A stretch of 64,000 bases of DNA from Gloeocapsa sp. DLM2.Bin57 (GCA_007693955.1 RECR01000037.1:1-64000); one strand, 5' to 3'. Counted from the first letter of the stretch, positions 38,346-48,316 are shown. Made by a program: numbers and translations. The notes: generated from the sequence alone by a model not told the origin.

Positions 38346-39221
38346 ATGGACAACACAGAAAAAACTTGGACTTGGGAAGGATTCCCTATTACCTATCAAA
38401 GCTGCGGTGAAGAAGGACCGGCGGTAGTTTTAATCCATGGCTTTGGTGCATCTTGGGGACATTGGCGTAAAAATCTACCTATACTTGGACAAACTAACCG
38501 TTGTTACGCACTAGATTTAATCGGTTTTGGTAACTCAGCTAAACCCCAACCAGGGATAAAAATCAACTATACTTTTGAAACTTGGGCTAAATTAGTTACA
38601 GACTTTTGTGAGCAGGTAATCGGAACACCTGCTTTTTTAGTAGGTAATTCTATTGGTTCGATTGTAGCGATGGAAAGCGCGATCGCTTCTCCTGATTTAG
38701 TTTTAGGGGTAGCCGCTTTAAATTGCTCTTTACGCTTACTCCACGAACGTAAACGGGATCAAATCCCCTGGTATCGTAGTTATGGAGCAAGTTTTGTCCA
38801 ACAATTACTCGGTAACCCCAGCATCGGTAAGTTATTCTTTCAACAGATTGCGCGACCAAAAACAGTGCGCAATATCCTTTTACAAGCTTATCAACGTCAA
38901 GAAGCGGTAACAGATGAATTAGTAGATATTATCCTTAAACCAGCCCAAGATCCTGGCGCTGCTGCGGTATTTTGTGCTTTTACCCGTTATTCAAGCGGAC
39001 CATTACCAGAAGACTTATTACCCAATTTACCCTGTAAAGCTATCTTATTATGGGGAACGAAAGACCCCTGGGAACCTTTAGAATTAGGACGTCAACTCGC
39101 TAATTTTGACACAGTAGAGCAATTTATCGAGTTAGAAGGTTTAGGACATTGTCCCCAAGATGAAGCACCAGAAATAGTTAACCCCATCTTACAAGAATGG
39201 TTAAACGAGAATAGGGAATAG
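38346..39221 (+). CDS. Alpha/beta-hydrolase (pheophytinase-like group)
   Basis: The 291 residues contain the oxyanion motif VLIHGFGASWGHWR, the block ALDLIGFGNSAKP, a nucleophile elbow VGNSIGS (Ser102), and the catalytic His in GLGHCPQDEAPE. The elbow and lid are most like cyanobacterial and plant hydrolases related to pheophytinase, but substrate cannot be inferred. It faces a repeat-rich gap and a second hydrolase. Confidence 0.8.
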   Translation: MDNTEKTWTWEGFPITYQSCGEEGPAVVLIHGFGASWGHWRKNLPILGQTNRCYALDLIGFGNSAKPQPGIKINYTFETWAKLVTDFCEQVIGTPAFLVGNSIGSIVAMESAIASPDLVLGVAALNCSLRLLHERKRDQIPWYRSYGASFVQQLLGNPSIGKLFFQQIARPKTVRNILLQAYQRQEAVTDELVDIILKPAQDPGAAAVFCAFTRYSSGPLPEDLLPNLPCKAILLWGTKDPWEPLELGRQLANFDTVEQFIELEGLGHCPQDEAPEIVNPILQEWLNENRE

Positions 39222-39272
39222 GGAAGAGAGAGGGAGTGTGGGGAGATGGGGAGATAGGGAATGCGCGAAAAA

Positions 39273-39303
39273 ATTCTTAATTCTTAATTCTTAATTCTTA
39301 ATT
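39273..39303 (+). repeat. ATTCTTA heptad repeat
   Basis: Four exact tandem copies of ATTCTTA and a partial fifth. Seven-base tandem repeats in gaps are known in cyanobacteria as STRR elements. The upstream sequence from 39209 also carries GGGAATA/GGGAGAT-like near repeats. Confidence 0.85.
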
Positions 39304-39320
39304 TGGAATAACACCGTTCC

Positions 39321-39337
39321 ACCTAACACCTAACACC
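39321..39337 (+). repeat. ACCTAAC heptad repeat
   Basis: Two exact copies of ACCTAAC plus ACC. The phrase CACCTAACA recurs in the psbA upstream gap (near 27425) and, with changes, near 50598. Confidence 0.7.
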
Positions 39338-39381
39338 GAATATAGAGATATAATAAGCACTAACAGAATTCTAGGACAACT

Positions 39382-40272
39382 ATGATCGAACCAATTGGCG
39401 TAGAACAAAATTCTGTAGTAACTAGTCTAGGTACTATGGTTTATTATAGTACAAAAGGGCAACCTTGGCAAGATTGGCAATCAGAAACAAATAAGAAACT
39501 AGTCTTTCTCCATGGTTTTGGGGGTGGATCTTCGGCTTACGAATGGTCAAAGGTTTACCCCGCTTTTGCTAGTGATTATCAGGTGATCGCCCCAGATTTA
39601 ATCGGTTGGGGAAGATCAGAACACCCCGAAAAAGATTATTATCCTGAAGATTATATCAAGAGTATCACAGAATTTTTAGAACAAACCTGTAGTGAACCTA
39701 CCCCTGTAATCGCGTCATCCTTAACAGCAGCATTAACCGTTAGAGTAGCGATCGCTCGTCCGGAATTATTTAAATGCTTAATCTTAACCACACCCGCAGG
39801 TTTATCAGACTTTGGGGAAAACTATAGTCGTAGTTTTTTTGCTCAACTAGTTAGTACTCCAGTTCTCGATAAATTCATTTATAACCTAGGAGTAGCCAGT
39901 TATAACGGTATCCAAAATTTCCTGCAAACCCGACAATTTGCGCGACCTGAGCGCATTTATCCGGAAATAGTGCAAGCTTATTTAGCCTCAGCTACTCAGC
40001 CTAACGCAGAATACGCCGCTCTTTCTTTTGTGCGAGGGGACATCTGTTTTGATTTAGCTCAATATATCACCCAATTAACCACCCCCACCGCTATTATTTG
40101 GGGTCAAAAATCCCAATTTACCGGACCAGATATAGGGAGACGTCTAGCAGCACTTAACCCCGCAGCGATTAAATATTTTCAAGAATTAGAAGATGTGGGA
40201 TTGACTCCTCAGTTAGAATCACCCGCAGTGGTGATTGGTTTGATTCGAGCTTACTTGCAAAAATTATCATAA
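39382..40272 (+). CDS. Alpha/beta-hydrolase-fold protein lacking the catalytic His
   Basis: The 296 residues have the usual fold: oxyanion strand VFLHGFGGGS, APDLIGWGRSEHP, and an elbow ASSLTAA (Ser113). Where the catalytic His should be, the motif reads DVGLTPQLESP with Leu274 instead of His. This may be a non-hydrolytic protein or one using another His. I recall similar proteins in other cyanobacteria with the same change. A TATAAT lies at 39349-39354, just before the start. Confidence 0.78.
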   Translation: MIEPIGVEQNSVVTSLGTMVYYSTKGQPWQDWQSETNKKLVFLHGFGGGSSAYEWSKVYPAFASDYQVIAPDLIGWGRSEHPEKDYYPEDYIKSITEFLEQTCSEPTPVIASSLTAALTVRVAIARPELFKCLILTTPAGLSDFGENYSRSFFAQLVSTPVLDKFIYNLGVASYNGIQNFLQTRQFARPERIYPEIVQAYLASATQPNAEYAALSFVRGDICFDLAQYITQLTTPTAIIWGQKSQFTGPDIGRRLAALNPAAIKYFQELEDVGLTPQLESPAVVIGLIRAYLQKLS

Positions 40273-40283
40273 TTGTTTTGAAT

Positions 40284-42335
40284 ATGTCCAACAAATTAGC
40301 CCAAGTTAAAAGTTTATATCTGCGCAAACACGCCGAAAACCCCATTAGTTGGTGGTATTGGTGTGAAGAAGCTCTCAATCTCGCTAAAGAACAAGATAAA
40401 CCCATTTTTCTCTCCATAGGTTATTCTAGCTGTCACTGGTGTACCGTCATGGAAGGTGAAGCTTTCTCCAATCAGGCGATCGCCGATTATCTCAATACTA
40501 ACTTTCTCCCCATCAAAGTAGATAGAGAAGAAAGACCAGATATAGATAGCATCTATATGCAAGCATTACAAATGATTACAGGGCAAGGCGGTTGGCCCCT
40601 TAATATTTTCCTCACTCCTGATGATTTAATTCCCTTCTATGGTGGCACTTATTTCCCCATAGAGCCACGTTATGGACGTCCAGGTTTTTTAGACGTCTTA
40701 TCCTCCTTACGTCGGTTCTACGACCAAGAAAAAGAGAAACTTCAAGGAATCAAAGCACAAATCAAAGGAGGTTTAGAACAAGCTAATCTGATTACTACAG
40801 GTAATGCCACCGATATAATTACTAAAGAATTACTAGCTAAAGGCATAGAAACTAATATAGGGGTTATTTCTGCCAATACCCTAGGTAACCCTAGCTTTCC
40901 CATGATTCCCTACGCAGATTTAGCACTCAGAGGAAGTAACCTACAGTTCAACTCTCGTTACAAACGAGACGAAATAGCCATTCAAAGGGGTAAAGACTTG
41001 GCTTTAGGGGGTATCTTTGACCACGTAGCAGGAGGATTTCACCGTTATACCGTAGATGCTACCTGGACTGTCCCCCACTTTGAAAAAATGCTCTATGATA
41101 ACGGCTTAATTGTGGAATATCTCGCCAACCTCTGGAGTGCGGGTGCTACTGAGCCATCTTTCCCAAGAGCGATCGCCCTGACTGTAGAATGGTTAAAACG
41201 AGAAATGACTGCACCAGAAGGTTATTTTTATGCAGCTCAAGACGCCGATAGTTTCCTCAATCCCCAAGCAACAGAGCCAGAAGAAGGAGCATTTTACGTT
41301 TGGAGCTATGAAGAGTTACAGAACTTACTCAGTACTTATGAACTCAACCATCTAGCTGCAGAATTTACTGTTACTCCCGAGGGTAACTTTGAAGGAGCAA
41401 ATGTACTGCAAAGAAGACAAAATCATCAACTATCATCCCATATAGAAGATATTCTCGCTAAACTATTTGTAGCTCGTTATGGACGTAGTAAGGAAGAATT
41501 AACCTCATTCCCTCCAGCGCGTAATAACCAAGAAGCCAAATTCCTTAGTTGGGAAGGACGCATACCCGCGGTTACTGACACTAAAATGATCGTAGCCTGG
41601 AATAGTTTAATGATTTCTGGTTTAGCTAGAGCTTCTGCTGTTTTTGCTGAACCTAGTTATGGGGAATTAGCTATAGATGCTACCGAATTTATCCTCAATA
41701 ATCAATGGGTTGAGGGACGTTTTTACAGGTTAAACTATGATGGTGAAGCATCGGTACTAGCTCAATCAGAAGACTATACCTTCTTTATTAAAGCATTGCT
41801 AGATTTACACGCAGCTAACCCCAAACAAACCCAATGGTTAACCACAGCTTTAAATGTACAACAAGAATTAGATAACCTCTTCTGGTGCACAGAGGGAGGA
41901 GGTTATTATAATAATGGCTCTGATGATAGTGATACCCTACCCTTACGTGAACGTAGTTACAACGATAACGCTACTCCCTCGGCTAATGGTGTCGCTGTAG
42001 CTAACCTAGTGCGTCTGAGTCTATTAACCGATGAACTAGAATATCTCGATAAAGCACAAGCCATTATAAGCACTTTTGGCAATATCTTACAGAAATATCC
42101 TCAAACTTGTCCTAGTTTAGTGACTGGTTTATACTGGTATTTACAGCCAATCAGCGTCAGAACTACAGCTAGTAATTTAGAAGAGTTAATCCCCCAATAT
42201 TTTCCAACTAGCACCTTTTTACTCAAATCTGATTTACCAGAAGATGCTGTGGGTATAGTCTGTCAAGGGTTAGCTTGTCAAAAACCAGCTACTACTCTAG
42301 AAGAGTTATTAGCTCAAATTAAAGCCAACACCTAA
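40284..42335 (+). CDS. YyaL/DUF255 thioredoxin-fold and six-hairpin protein
   Basis: The 684 residues begin with a thioredoxin-like domain (Cys50-His-Trp-Cys53 in SSCHWCTVM, then DREERPDID). Long alpha-hairpin glucosidase-like repeats with YDNG, AQDADS and RSYNDNATPSANG follow, as in YyaL/SPATA20 proteins. The family has no firm reaction. The frame continues to a TTG at 40278, but ATG 40284 gives the expected start MSNKLAQVKS. It follows the hydrolase gene with a small gap and may share its transcript. Confidence 0.85.
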   Translation: MSNKLAQVKSLYLRKHAENPISWWYWCEEALNLAKEQDKPIFLSIGYSSCHWCTVMEGEAFSNQAIADYLNTNFLPIKVDREERPDIDSIYMQALQMITGQGGWPLNIFLTPDDLIPFYGGTYFPIEPRYGRPGFLDVLSSLRRFYDQEKEKLQGIKAQIKGGLEQANLITTGNATDIITKELLAKGIETNIGVISANTLGNPSFPMIPYADLALRGSNLQFNSRYKRDEIAIQRGKDLALGGIFDHVAGGFHRYTVDATWTVPHFEKMLYDNGLIVEYLANLWSAGATEPSFPRAIALTVEWLKREMTAPEGYFYAAQDADSFLNPQATEPEEGAFYVWSYEELQNLLSTYELNHLAAEFTVTPEGNFEGANVLQRRQNHQLSSHIEDILAKLFVARYGRSKEELTSFPPARNNQEAKFLSWEGRIPAVTDTKMIVAWNSLMISGLARASAVFAEPSYGELAIDATEFILNNQWVEGRFYRLNYDGEASVLAQSEDYTFFIKALLDLHAANPKQTQWLTTALNVQQELDNLFWCTEGGGYYNNGSDDSDTLPLRERSYNDNATPSANGVAVANLVRLSLLTDELEYLDKAQAIISTFGNILQKYPQTCPSLVTGLYWYLQPISVRTTASNLEELIPQYFPTSTFLLKSDLPEDAVGIVCQGLACQKPATTLEELLAQIKANT

Positions 42336-42378
42336 ACATTTAGCGGCTCTCGGTGTACTTGTGGTGATAAGCTTTCAC

Positions 42379-42399
42379 AAGAGGCAAGAGGCAAGAGGC
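42379..42399 (+). repeat. AAGAGGC heptad repeat
   Basis: Three exact tandem copies of AAGAGGC in the gap between two convergent genes; another short tandem seven-base repeat of STRR type. Confidence 0.75.
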
Positions 42400-42429
42400 T
42401 AATTAACTCCTCCCTAGAAACCTCGAACT

Positions 42430-44247
42430 CTAAACATTTAACTCCTGTAAACGGTAGAGATTAGCGTATAATCCGTCATGAGCTAAAAGTTGTTCATGAT
42501 TACCAGATTCGATAATCTCTCCTTTTTTGAGGACTAAAATTTTATCCACGTTACGCACAGTAGAAAGTCGGTGGGCGATAATAATCGCTGTACGTCTAAT
42601 TAATAACTTATCTAAAGCCGATTGTACTTGTCTTTCTGTAACTACGTCTAAACTAGAGGTAGCCTCATCTAAGACTAAGACTCTCGGGTTACGAATCGCT
42701 ACCCTAGCAAAAGCAAGGAGTTGTTTTTGTCCTCCCGAAAGGTTAGTTCCCCTTTCCCTTAATTCGGTATGATAACCTTGGGGTAGTTGTTCGATAAAGG
42801 GTTCAATATTGGTTAATTTAGCCGCGGTAACGATTTCTTCTGGGGTAAAATCCTCACCAAGAGCAATATTTTCTTGAACATCACCCGCGAAGATAAAACT
42901 CTCTTGCAGAATTACTCCTATATAACGTCTTAATTCTGCTTGGGGAAGTTCACGAATATCAATACCATCTAAATAGATATTACCCCGAGTAGGTTCATAA
43001 AGACGACAGAGTAACCGAATAATCGAACTTTTCCCCGCACCAGTAGGACCTACTAAAGCTACTTTTTCCCCTGACTTAATGGTAAAATTAAGGTCTTTGA
43101 GAACGTATTCTGAAGGTTTATAACCAAACCAAACATGGTCAAAGCGAATCTCTCCTAAGTTAGTAGAATCATGCTCTATTGGTGGTAAATTCTTGAGATG
43201 ATGACTAGCTAAGTCTTGAATTTCGATCTCTTCATCCATTAATTCGGTAATTCTTTCGATCGCTGTAAATCCCGCTTGGAACATGGTAAACTTATCAGCG
43301 AACTGTCTTAAAGGTTCAAAAAAGCGCTGAGATAAGAGCATAAAAGCTGATAACATCCCTAAATCGAGATTATTTTTAAAGACTAACCAACCTCCTGCAC
43401 CTAAAACCCCTCCAATCGCTATTAATGAGATCCATTCTAAAGTTGCTGAGACTGCCGAATCACTAACAATAGTTTTATCTATTTCCTGACGATAGCGATC
43501 GTTGATTCTAGCAAACATCTTACTATTATATTCTTCTCGTCCGAATAACTGTACTATACTAATCCCCAGCACGTTTTCTTGTAGCATAGAGTTTAGTTTA
43601 GATAGTTCTTCCCGAGAGCGATAATTAGCTTGACGATAACGTTTTTGAAAGTAGAGCATAAGTCCTATTACAGGTATTAACATTAACACTAGGACGATCG
43701 CCAAACGCCATTCTATACTAAAGATAGTGACAATAATCACCAACATATAGATGGTGTCGCTAAAAATGCCAATCGCACCACTAGCGAAAACATTACCTAA
43801 AGCTTCTACATCACTAGTTAACCGAGTTACTAATCTTCCTACTGGTGTACCATCAAAAAACCTAGTTGCTAGGGAAGTAACATGAATAAATAAATCTTGA
43901 CGTACTCCTGCGGTTATTTCTTGTCCAATTTTTTGCACCAGATACCCCTGAAAAGATAATAAACTCAAACGAATTCCCAGGGTACATAACAACAACATAA
44001 TCAGCAGACTTACCCCATCAGTTAGGTTTTTCCCATCTAATATCCTCCAGGTATCCTCACCCTGTAACAGAGAAATTGCTTGACCGACTATTAAGGGTTG
44101 CATCACACCCGCTATAGCGATGGGAATCAACAAAATAATTGTCAAGATGAAGATACCTTGATGAGGACGTAGATAGGGTACTAATTTTAAAAGTAATCCC
44201 CAATCATTGGGTAAAAGAGACGGCTTTTGATTGGATAAGACAGCCAT
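42430..44247 (-). CDS. ABC exporter, fused permease-ATPase
   Basis: The 605 residues hold six transmembrane helices followed by an ATP-binding domain. Walker A is GPTGAGKSS, the signature LSGGQKQLLAFARV, Walker B VLVLDEATSSLD and the switch His in IIAHRLSTVRN. This is the MsbA/BmrA-type half-transporter that works as a homodimer or heterodimer and exports lipids, drugs or peptides; substrate unknown. It is divergent to nothing on its left and follows hisG on the same strand. Confidence 0.9.
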   Translation of the reverse strand: MAVLSNQKPSLLPNDWGLLLKLVPYLRPHQGIFILTIILLIPIAIAGVMQPLIVGQAISLLQGEDTWRILDGKNLTDGVSLLIMLLLCTLGIRLSLLSFQGYLVQKIGQEITAGVRQDLFIHVTSLATRFFDGTPVGRLVTRLTSDVEALGNVFASGAIGIFSDTIYMLVIIVTIFSIEWRLAIVLVLMLIPVIGLMLYFQKRYRQANYRSREELSKLNSMLQENVLGISIVQLFGREEYNSKMFARINDRYRQEIDKTIVSDSAVSATLEWISLIAIGGVLGAGGWLVFKNNLDLGMLSAFMLLSQRFFEPLRQFADKFTMFQAGFTAIERITELMDEEIEIQDLASHHLKNLPPIEHDSTNLGEIRFDHVWFGYKPSEYVLKDLNFTIKSGEKVALVGPTGAGKSSIIRLLCRLYEPTRGNIYLDGIDIRELPQAELRRYIGVILQESFIFAGDVQENIALGEDFTPEEIVTAAKLTNIEPFIEQLPQGYHTELRERGTNLSGGQKQLLAFARVAIRNPRVLVLDEATSSLDVVTERQVQSALDKLLIRRTAIIIAHRLSTVRNVDKILVLKKGEIIESGNHEQLLAHDGLYANLYRLQELNV

Positions 44248-44273
44248 AGAATAGACTTAGTTACTAGTTAATA

Positions 44274-44912
44274 TTAATTAATCTTAACATAACTTAACTT
44301 CTCTACCCAAGTAGTTAAATTATCCTGATTAATACGGTAACTCAGAGGATGAGCGATAAGTCTAGCGGTACTTTCATAGAGAATATCGATTTCTACTAGT
44401 CCATTTTCCTTAAGAGTGCGTCCGGTAGAAACTAAATCAACGATCGCCTCTGACATACCCGTAATTGGTCCTAATTCCACCGAACCCGATAAAGGAACAA
44501 TTTCTACAGGTAAATCGATTTGATGAAAAAAATCCTTAGCTGAGTTAACGTATTTAGAAGCGACTCTCCCATGGGGAGGTAATTCTACAGCGCGACGATA
44601 AGTACTAGTACTAGGGACAGCTACAGACATTCTACAGTAACCAAAACCCAAATCCAGTAATTTAGCAACTTGAGGTTTTTTCTCTCTGAGGACATCATCA
44701 CCAACTATACCCAATTGCGCTTGACCATATTCTACATAAACAGGTACATCTTGAGCACGTACTAACAGAGCGATCGCGCATCCGGTGGGATCAGTAATTT
44801 GTAATTGACGGTTATTACTATCTAAAAAAGCACTAAAATCCAGTCCAACAGACTGAAAAAGTTTAATACTATCAGACAAGAGCGCACCTTTAGGTAAAGC
44901 TACAGTAAGCAT
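44274..44912 (-). CDS. hisG: ATP phosphoribosyltransferase, short form
   Basis: HisG begins histidine synthesis. The 212 residues from ATG 44912 ([15 protein letters not shown]) match the short HisG that requires the regulatory partner HisZ. PRPP/ATP blocks include [18 protein letters not shown] and [17 protein letters not shown]. Earlier frame starts overlap the divergent response-regulator gene. HisZ is not in this window. Confidence 0.92.
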   Translation of the reverse strand: MLTVALPKGALLSDSIKLFQSVGLDFSAFLDSNNRQLQITDPTGCAIALLVRAQDVPVYVEYGQAQLGIVGDDVLREKKPQVAKLLDLGFGYCRMSVAVPSTSTYRRAVELPPHGRVASKYVNSAKDFFHQIDLPVEIVPLSGSVELGPITGMSEAIVDLVSTGRTLKENGLVEIDILYESTARLIAHPLSYRINQDNLTTWVEKLSYVKIN

Positions 44913-44952
44913 AAAATAAACTTTTAAAACGTATCTAAATATCATAAGACCT

Positions 44953-45642
44953 ATGCGCATTCTTCTAGTAGATGACGAACCAGAATTAACCACCCCCCTA
45001 AGTCAAGTCTTAAGTAAAGAAGGATATCAAGTCGAAATAGCCGATAATGGACAAAAAGGTTTAGAATTAGCCCAAACTCAACAATATGACCTCTTGATTC
45101 TCGATTGGATGTTACCCTACCATTCAGGGATTGAAATTACCCAAGCGATTAGAAAACAACAACAGATCACCCCAGTATTGTTGCTTACCGCTAAAGATAC
45201 CCTAGGCGATCGCGTCACAGGATTAGACGCAGGAGCAGATGATTACTTACTCAAACCCTTTGAATTACCCGAATTATTGGCTAGAGTCAGAGCATTACTC
45301 AGAAGAGGACAATTTGAAGCTACACCCCCAATTACTAGATTAAAATACCAAGATTTAGAACTAGATACTGATAATCAATTAGCTTACCGTGGTAAAAGAA
45401 TGATTAAACTCTCGGAAAAAGAAATCAAACTACTCATCTATTTTCTCAATCATCCCGAGCAATTATTAACCCATGAACAAATTTATCAGTACTTGTGGTC
45501 AAGTGAAGAAAAACCTAACAGTAATGTTTTAGCTGCTTTAATTCGTTTATTACGTCGTAAAATAGAAACCAGAGGCGAAACTCAACTAATCCATACCGTC
45601 TATGGTAGAGGTTATCGCTTTGGTAAAGAAAATACTAATTAA
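44953..45642 (+). CDS. OmpR/PhoB-family response regulator
   Basis: The 229 residues show a receiver domain (phosphoacceptor Asp51 in LILDWMLP, Lys in LLKPF) and a winged-helix output domain ending VYGRGYRFG. It resembles RppA/NrsR-type regulators of cyanobacteria. No histidine kinase gene lies beside it in the window; the next gene is a TerB-type protein, six bases away, which may be in the same transcript. The 40-base gap to hisG leaves space for divergent promoters. Confidence 0.86.
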   Translation: MRILLVDDEPELTTPLSQVLSKEGYQVEIADNGQKGLELAQTQQYDLLILDWMLPYHSGIEITQAIRKQQQITPVLLLTAKDTLGDRVTGLDAGADDYLLKPFELPELLARVRALLRRGQFEATPPITRLKYQDLELDTDNQLAYRGKRMIKLSEKEIKLLIYFLNHPEQLLTHEQIYQYLWSSEEKPNSNVLAALIRLLRRKIETRGETQLIHTVYGRGYRFGKENTN

Positions 45643-45648
45643 AAAAAT

Positions 45649-46290
45649 ATGGTTCAATCAGTTAACGACAATCAGATTATCGCTTGGTTAAGAGGATTAC
45701 TCACAATTGCTTGGGCTGATGGTGTATATACAACAGAAGAACAAGAAGTGATAGCTAAAATTACCGAAGAATTAGCCCTATCGGAAGCCCAAATAGTAGA
45801 ATTTAAATCAATCACCCCAACTGAATTAGCTAACGCACTCGGAGAAGATAAAAAAACCAAAGAAAACTTTCTCAGAACAGCAGTTTTAGTAGCTTTAGCT
45901 GATGGAGTCTATTCTATACCAGAAGCAAAAGTCTTACAAGAATTTAGCGAAGCTTTAGGGTTAAGCGTAGAAGCGTTACTATCTCTAGACATAACTATTC
46001 ATGACGCAGACACCCCCCAAGAATTACCCCACCCTGATTTATTAAAACCAGTGAAACACTGGTTAGATGGTTTAGAAATAGAAGATCCTCGTTTAGCAAA
46101 ATTTCTCTGTAAAATGATTCCCCCCCAATGTCCCTTTGAAAGAGATATTGTGCTATTTAAGCGTAAAATTGTCCATATACCTCCTTTGTGTAAACTCAAT
46201 CCTCTTTATGAGCAGTTAGTGGGTTTGAGATTTAGATCTCTGTCTTATCTAGCGGATGACTGTAAAGAAGATATCAGCGAATATATCTAA
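45649..46290 (+). CDS. TerB-like plus Mo-dependent nitrogenase C-terminal-like protein
   Basis: The N-terminal ~115 residues carry two copies of a TerB-type helical motif (LLTIAWADGVYTTEEQEVI and LVALADGVYSIPEAKVL). The C-terminal ~85 residues (HWLDGLEIEDPRLAKFLCKMIPPQCPFERDI, ending PLYEQLVGLRFRSL) match the Mo-nitro_C domain. That name is historical; the function is unknown, and nothing else here points to nitrogen fixation. Two TerD-family genes lie 12 kb away. Confidence 0.75.
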   Translation: MVQSVNDNQIIAWLRGLLTIAWADGVYTTEEQEVIAKITEELALSEAQIVEFKSITPTELANALGEDKKTKENFLRTAVLVALADGVYSIPEAKVLQEFSEALGLSVEALLSLDITIHDADTPQELPHPDLLKPVKHWLDGLEIEDPRLAKFLCKMIPPQCPFERDIVLFKRKIVHIPPLCKLNPLYEQLVGLRFRSLSYLADDCKEDISEYI

Positions 46291-46298
46291 AATAAACC

Positions 46299-46820
46299 AT
46301 GAAACGTGTTTTTCTGCTTGTCCTAATTCTCTTATTGAGTTTAACTCCACCAGCTTTAGCATTAGGTGGAAAACAACCCGAATTAAATCAACCTGCACCC
46401 CTATTTACCCTTCCTACGAATACAGGAGATGGAGAAATTTCTCTTTCTGATTATCGTGGTAAATGGGTAGTCTTATATTTTTATCCTCAAGACTTTACCT
46501 CTGGTTGTACCCTCGAAGCGCGTCGCTTTCAACAAGATTTACCCCAATATCAACAACGTAACGTAGAAATTCTAGGAGTCAGCGCTGATGATGTAGATTC
46601 TCACGCTCAATTCTGCGACTCCGAAGGTTTAAAATTCCCCCTTTTAGCTGATACCACGGGAGAGGTGAGCAAAACATATGGCTCATGGTTAGGGATTATG
46701 TCACTACGCCATACTTTTTTAATCGATACCGAAGGTATAATCAGAGAGATTTTCCTAGGAGTAAATCCCGCGATTCACTCTCAAGAAGTCTTAGCACGTC
46801 TCGATCAACTGATACAGTAG
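46299..46820 (+). CDS. Exported peroxiredoxin, PrxQ/BCP-like
   Basis: The 173 residues start with a signal peptide (MKRVFLLVLILLLSLTPPALA) and then a peroxiredoxin domain. The peroxidatic cysteine is Cys70 in FTSGCTLEAR. The usual resolving cysteine four residues later is Arg75; Cys106 (HAQFCDS) could take that role, or the enzyme may be of the one-Cys type. An extracytoplasmic place (periplasm or thylakoid lumen) is inferred from the signal. It reduces hydroperoxides. Confidence 0.85.
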   Translation: MKRVFLLVLILLLSLTPPALALGGKQPELNQPAPLFTLPTNTGDGEISLSDYRGKWVVLYFYPQDFTSGCTLEARRFQQDLPQYQQRNVEILGVSADDVDSHAQFCDSEGLKFPLLADTTGEVSKTYGSWLGIMSLRHTFLIDTEGIIREIFLGVNPAIHSQEVLARLDQLIQ

Positions 46821-46848
46821 ATAATTATTACTACTCTTGACTTAAGCA

Positions 46849-47538
46849 ATGAATTTCAATCTCAACGATAAAACCATAGTAAAAGAATACTTCAATACAG
46901 CAGGATTTGACCGCTGGAAACGCATTTATGGCGATGGGGAAGTTAATAAAGTCCAAAAAAATATTAGAGTAGGACATCAACAAACCATCGATACTGTTTT
47001 AAAATGGCTAAAAGCCGATGGAGACTTAACAGGTTTAAGCTTTTGTGACGCGGGTTGTGGTGTAGGTAGCTTAAGTATCCCTCTGGCTCAAATGGGTGCG
47101 CAAGTCTTCGCTAGTGATATCTCTGAAAACATGATCACCGAAGCACAAACCAACGCTGAAAGGTTATTAGAGGATACTAGTAATTTATCTTTTAGCGTTA
47201 GTGATTTGGAGAATCTCACAGGTAAATATCACACCGTTATCTGTTTAGATGTGTTGATTCATTACCCGGATTGGGATATGGAACAAATGGTACTACATTT
47301 AGCATCTCTAGCAGAATCTCGTGTGATTGTGAGTTTTGCTCCGAAAACCTTTGTTTTGAGTATGTTAAAGAAAATTGGTGAGTTTTTCCCCGGACCTAGT
47401 AAAACTACCCGCGCTTATCAACACAAAGAAGCTGATATGATTAAAATACTCTCAAATAACGGGTTTACCATTAAAAGAACAGGAATGACTAGTACCAAGT
47501 TCTATTATTCTCGTATCCTAGAAGCAGTGAGAACTTAA
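46849..47538 (+). CDS. chlM: Mg-protoporphyrin IX methyltransferase
   Basis: ChlM methylates Mg-protoporphyrin IX with SAM, the step after Mg-chelatase in chlorophyll synthesis. The 229 residues carry the family start VKEYFNTAGFDRWKRIYGDG, the SAM motif CDAGCGVGSLSIPLA, and VICLDVLIHYP. Length is normal. It is followed after three bases by panB in the same direction. Confidence 0.93.
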   Translation: MNFNLNDKTIVKEYFNTAGFDRWKRIYGDGEVNKVQKNIRVGHQQTIDTVLKWLKADGDLTGLSFCDAGCGVGSLSIPLAQMGAQVFASDISENMITEAQTNAERLLEDTSNLSFSVSDLENLTGKYHTVICLDVLIHYPDWDMEQMVLHLASLAESRVIVSFAPKTFVLSMLKKIGEFFPGPSKTTRAYQHKEADMIKILSNNGFTIKRTGMTSTKFYYSRILEAVRT

Positions 47539-47541
47539 ATT

Positions 47542-48315
47542 ATGGTAGTCACAACCCGACAGCTAATTAAATGGAAACAACAAAAACGCCCCATTGTCGC
47601 TTTGACTGCTTGGGATTATGCGATCGCTCAATTACTCGATGAAGCGGGTGTAGATGTGGTTTTAGTGGGAGATTCCCTCGCCATGGTAGCTTTGGGCTAT
47701 GCTAATACTCTACCTCTGACTCTCGAAGAAATGATCCACCACGCTAGCGCTGTATCTCGTGGGGTGAAAAATGCTCTCGTGGTTTGTGACTTACCTTTTT
47801 TAAGCTATCAAGAAAGTATTACACAAGCTGTACACTCCGCGGGTCGTCTCCTTAAAGAAGCGGGAGTCGCTGCGGTAAAATTAGAGGGAGGATACCCGGC
47901 GATCGCCTCTACCGTCACCCACTTAACTACTATAGGTATTCCTGTGATGGGACACGTGGGTTTAACTCCCCAATCTGTACATCAATTGGGTTATCTTCAA
48001 CAGGGAAAAACCCCTCAAGAACAAGATAAAATCTTACAAGAAGCTATTAATCTCGCTGAAGCGGGAGCTTTTGCTCTTGTCTTAGAACATATTCCCGCTA
48101 CCCTAGCCGCTAAAATTACCGAAAGCGTCTCTATCCCTACTATTGGTATCGGCGCGGGTAATTATTGTGATGGACAAGTTTTAGTTACCGCTGATTTATT
48201 AGGACTTTCTGAGAAAATCCCCCCTTTTGCTCAACCAGTGGTTAATTTACGTCAAGTAGTCACCGAAGGGGTACAATATTTTATTAATCAAGTAGAAAAG
48301 GATCATTTTACCTAA
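47542..48315 (+). CDS. panB: 3-methyl-2-oxobutanoate hydroxymethyltransferase
   Basis: PanB makes ketopantoate from alpha-ketoisovalerate for pantothenate and coenzyme A. The 257 residues show [18 protein letters not shown], the metal-site [30 protein letters not shown]-like ([15 protein letters not shown]) and [15 protein letters not shown]. Length is typical. It is probably co-transcribed with chlM, although the pathways are unrelated. Confidence 0.94.
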   Translation: MVVTTRQLIKWKQQKRPIVALTAWDYAIAQLLDEAGVDVVLVGDSLAMVALGYANTLPLTLEEMIHHASAVSRGVKNALVVCDLPFLSYQESITQAVHSAGRLLKEAGVAAVKLEGGYPAIASTVTHLTTIGIPVMGHVGLTPQSVHQLGYLQQGKTPQEQDKILQEAINLAEAGAFALVLEHIPATLAAKITESVSIPTIGIGAGNYCDGQVLVTADLLGLSEKIPPFAQPVVNLRQVVTEGVQYFINQVEKDHFT

Positions 48316-48316
48316 G

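Noticed and set aside
39209-39337. CRISPR array
   Set aside because: The repeats are contiguous 7-base units without spacers, and no cas gene is in the window.
45649-46290. Nitrogen fixation gene, from the Mo-nitro_C name
   Set aside because: The domain occurs without nif genes and lacks nitrogenase metal-site motifs.
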